This document shows positions 5,665-6,960 of a stretch of 6,960 nt of DNA, one piece after another. Where the stretch lies: the NCBI GenBank assembly GCA_009885605.1, contig VFKK01000010.1, positions 1-6,960 of the forward strand, written 5' to 3'. The notes beneath the pieces are model-generated. The model did no database searches and was not told where the DNA came from. It saw nothing but the letters and a program-made list of their open reading frames with translations. The translations under genes were made by a program, and so were the position numbers. This DNA comes from Cyclobacteriaceae bacterium. Lineage in GTDB: Bacteria; Bacteroidota; Bacteroidia; Cytophagales; Cyclobacteriaceae. Position 1 is the stretch's first letter, and the number at the start of each line of letters is the position of its first letter.

Positions 5665-6774
5665 ATGAAGAAAAATATTAGGGAAGTTTTGCAAAATGAA
5701 GAAATAAGTTTGTCTGACTTGTTCAACCTTTTTTATGAGAAAAGGAAAATTATGCTTGTAACAGTATTTGCTGTTGTTTTTTTAGGATTGCTCAAATCTT
5801 GTACTTCTCCTAAGGAGTATGAGTCCATAGCTATCAAACTATCGGAAGCAAAAACAGATCAAAATGAGATGGGTCAACTGGGTGGATTAGCAGGATTGGC
5901 CGGAATTAACTTATCCTCTGTAAACGGAGGAAATAACATAACTTCATTCTCCCCTGACTTATATCCAAAACTATTATCGAGTAAACCTTTTTTGTTGGAC
6001 TTGATCAATGAAGAATTCTTCTTCGTTTCAATGAATAAAAAAATGACTCTGAAGGATTATTATCTTGAGGAGAGACCGGGTGATATAGTGACTAAAGCAA
6101 TTGAGTTCTTTGCCGGAATCCCCCATTTAGTTACTTCAATTTTTGATTCCGAACCTGAATTCTCCGCTGTTTTAGGGGAAAATAAAGAACCATCTGCTGA
6201 GAAGTTTTTGATAATTACTCCACAAGAGGAGTATGTAATAGCTAAGATTAAAGAAAAAATTAAGATTGAAAGCGAGGAAAGAATTATTACTTTATCTGTA
6301 AGAATGCCTGAACCGATGATTGCGGCAGAATTCAATAATATCGTTTTTGATAAAATATTGGATTATGTTTCTTCTTATAAAATTGGTAAGCAAAAGAATA
6401 GTCTCGTCTTTATAGAAGAAAGCACAAAAGAGGCTGAGGAGAAGTTTAAAAGATCCCAAATCAATTTAGCTTCATTTAGAGATAGTAATCAGGGAATAAT
6501 TTCGCAAAGAGTCAGGACAAAAGAAGAACAGCTAGAAGCGGAGTTTAATTTATCTTTTGAAATTTATAGCACATTGAAGCAAGAATTAGAGAATTCTAAA
6601 ATTGAATTAAAAAGAGAAACTCCTGTTTTTTCCACTTTTGAAGAAGCAATAGTTCCGAATAGACCTTCTAATTCTTCACCCATTAAAATTATTTTAATCT
6701 CGATTTTTGGAGGATTGTTTTTAGGTTTAGTTGTCGTTATGGGGCTATTGTTAAGAGATTATATAAAGTTATAA
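5665..6774 (+). CDS. Wzz-like polysaccharide chain-length determinant
   Basis: The 369-aa inner-membrane protein has the classic two-helix topology. A short cytoplasmic N-terminus (EISLSDLFNLFYEKRK) precedes TM1 (about 28-44). The large periplasmic part begins with the SPKEYES strand (48-54), carries a Gly/Leu-rich QLGGLAGLAGINLSS segment (71-85) seen in Bacteroidota homologues, and continues with long helices likely to form a coiled coil (about 245-315). A Pro-rich stretch with PNRP (331-334) leads into TM2 (about 339-364) and a short RDYIKL tail. These match the Wzz/PCP family, which controls polymer modal length with the Wzy polymerase or export machinery. There is no C-terminal BY-kinase domain, so it is PCP-1-like. 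The gene is much more AT-rich than ugd or gmd (15 G+C of 60 at 6241-6300). Cys46 follows TM1 (LLKSC), but the context is not a normal lipobox. The start at ATG 5665 has no Shine-Dalgarno. Confidence 0.88.
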   Translation: MKKNIREVLQNEEISLSDLFNLFYEKRKIMLVTVFAVVFLGLLKSCTSPKEYESIAIKLSEAKTDQNEMGQLGGLAGLAGINLSSVNGGNNITSFSPDLYPKLLSSKPFLLDLINEEFFFVSMNKKMTLKDYYLEERPGDIVTKAIEFFAGIPHLVTSIFDSEPEFSAVLGENKEPSAEKFLIITPQEEYVIAKIKEKIKIESEERIITLSVRMPEPMIAAEFNNIVFDKILDYVSSYKIGKQKNSLVFIEESTKEAEEKFKRSQINLASFRDSNQGIISQRVRTKEEQLEAEFNLSFEIYSTLKQELENSKIELKRETPVFSTFEEAIVPNRPSNSSPIKIILISIFGGLFLGLVVVMGLLLRDYIKL

Positions 6775-6791
6775 ACTATATTTTAGACAAA

Positions 6792-6813
6792 TTTTAATAA
6801 GTAGTTATTAAAA
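6792..6813. repeat. Perfect 9-bp AT-only inverted repeat upstream of gmd
   Basis: TTTTAATAA (6792-6800) and TTATTAAAA (6805-6813) pair perfectly around the loop GTAG in the 65-nt gap between the wzz-like gene and gmd. There are no G-C pairs and no T-tract after it, so it is weak as a terminator. It could be an operator or a chance product of an AT-rich spacer. No Bacteroidetes promoter box is visible in this gap. Confidence 0.4.
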
Positions 6814-6839
6814 GAATTCTATTAGAAAAATAATTGTAA

Positions 6840-6960
6840 ATGAATTTAGTTAAAACCGCACTTATAACCGGGATAACCGGTCAGGATGGCGCTTATCTCG
6901 CCGAACTTCTTTTGGAAAAGGGTTATAGAGTCCATGGCGTCAAGCGCAGATCGTCCCTGA
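6840..6960 (+). CDS. gmd: GDP-mannose 4,6-dehydratase, N-terminal part (cut by window end)
   Basis: The first 40 codons are present from the ATG at 6840 and the frame runs off the window. The product begins MNLVKTALITGITGQDGAYL, then AELLLEKGYRVHGVKRRSSL, almost word for word the conserved N-terminus of Gmd. This includes the NADP-binding GxxGxxG (G11, G14, G17) of an extended SDR and the VHGVKRRSS stretch that contacts the cofactor phosphate. The enzyme converts GDP-D-mannose to GDP-4-keto-6-deoxy-D-mannose, the entry to GDP-L-fucose, GDP-rhamnose, GDP-perosamine and related sugars; the next genes would decide which. G+C jumps back up here (30 of 60 at 6901-6960) compared with the preceding gene. 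About 325-335 residues are expected to follow outside the window. Confidence 0.95.
   Translation, partial: MNLVKTALITGITGQDGAYLAELLLEKGYRVHGVKRRSSL

Noticed and set aside
5791..5804. LLKSC at the end of TM1 of the wzz-like protein as a lipoprotein box
   Set aside because: Lys at the -2 position is atypical, and the segment matches TM1 of a two-helix inner-membrane protein rather than a cleaved signal peptide.
6855..6880. Direct repeat ATAACCGG occurring twice at the start of gmd
   Set aside because: It simply encodes the two ITG units of the conserved ITGITGQDG cofactor motif.
1..6960. CRISPR arrays, tRNA/rRNA genes, insertion sequences or attachment sites
   Set aside because: No regularly spaced repeats, tRNA-like cloverleaf, transposase coding or flanking terminal repeats were seen on either strand.

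Overview
The window is part of an exopolysaccharide/capsule gene cluster from a member of the Bacteroidota, most likely a Cytophagales relative (Cyclobacteriaceae-like). The lineage is inferred from a near-perfect Bacteroidetes-type promoter (TTTG ... TAnnTTTG) at 180-208, the general lack of Shine-Dalgarno sequences before start codons, moderate-to-low G+C, and the types of protein encoded. No genus can be assigned from sequence reading alone.

Layout, all genes on the + strand. Positions 1-120 hold the 3' end of a gene whose product ends in a single membrane helix and a basic tail; it resembles the C-terminus of a Wzz-type chain-length regulator. A strong intrinsic terminator (135-182) closes that unit. 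A promoter with an overlapping inverted repeat (180-215) then drives a 172-aa winged-helix regulator (234-752). Next comes an 891-aa Wza-like export protein with six SLBB repeats (849-3524). Six bases later starts UDP-glucose 6-dehydrogenase (3531-4850). A clean hairpin terminator (4857-4897) separates this first block from a NeuD/PglD-type sugar acyltransferase (4910-5530). A 134-nt AT-rich leader precedes a 369-aa Wzz-like chain-length determinant (5665-6774). The window ends inside the first 40 codons of GDP-mannose 4,6-dehydratase (6840 onward).

How the genes work together (inference from families): Ugd supplies UDP-glucuronate and Gmd starts the GDP-fucose/GDP-rhamnose type branch from GDP-mannose. 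The NeuD-like enzyme probably acylates a sugar or amino sugar. The Wzz-like inner-membrane protein sets polymer length, and the SLBB protein provides the periplasmic/outer-membrane exit path. The regulator at the head of the block probably controls expression. Glycosyltransferases, flippase, polymerase and the rest of the GDP-sugar pathway would lie downstream, outside the window.

Nothing here demands a wholly new system. The points most worth a second look are the regulator's C-terminal domain, which looks like a nucleotidyltransferase fold with a lost catalytic carboxylate; the operator-like repeat built around its promoter; the terminator inside the biosynthetic cluster; and the sharp drop in G+C over the wzz-like gene.
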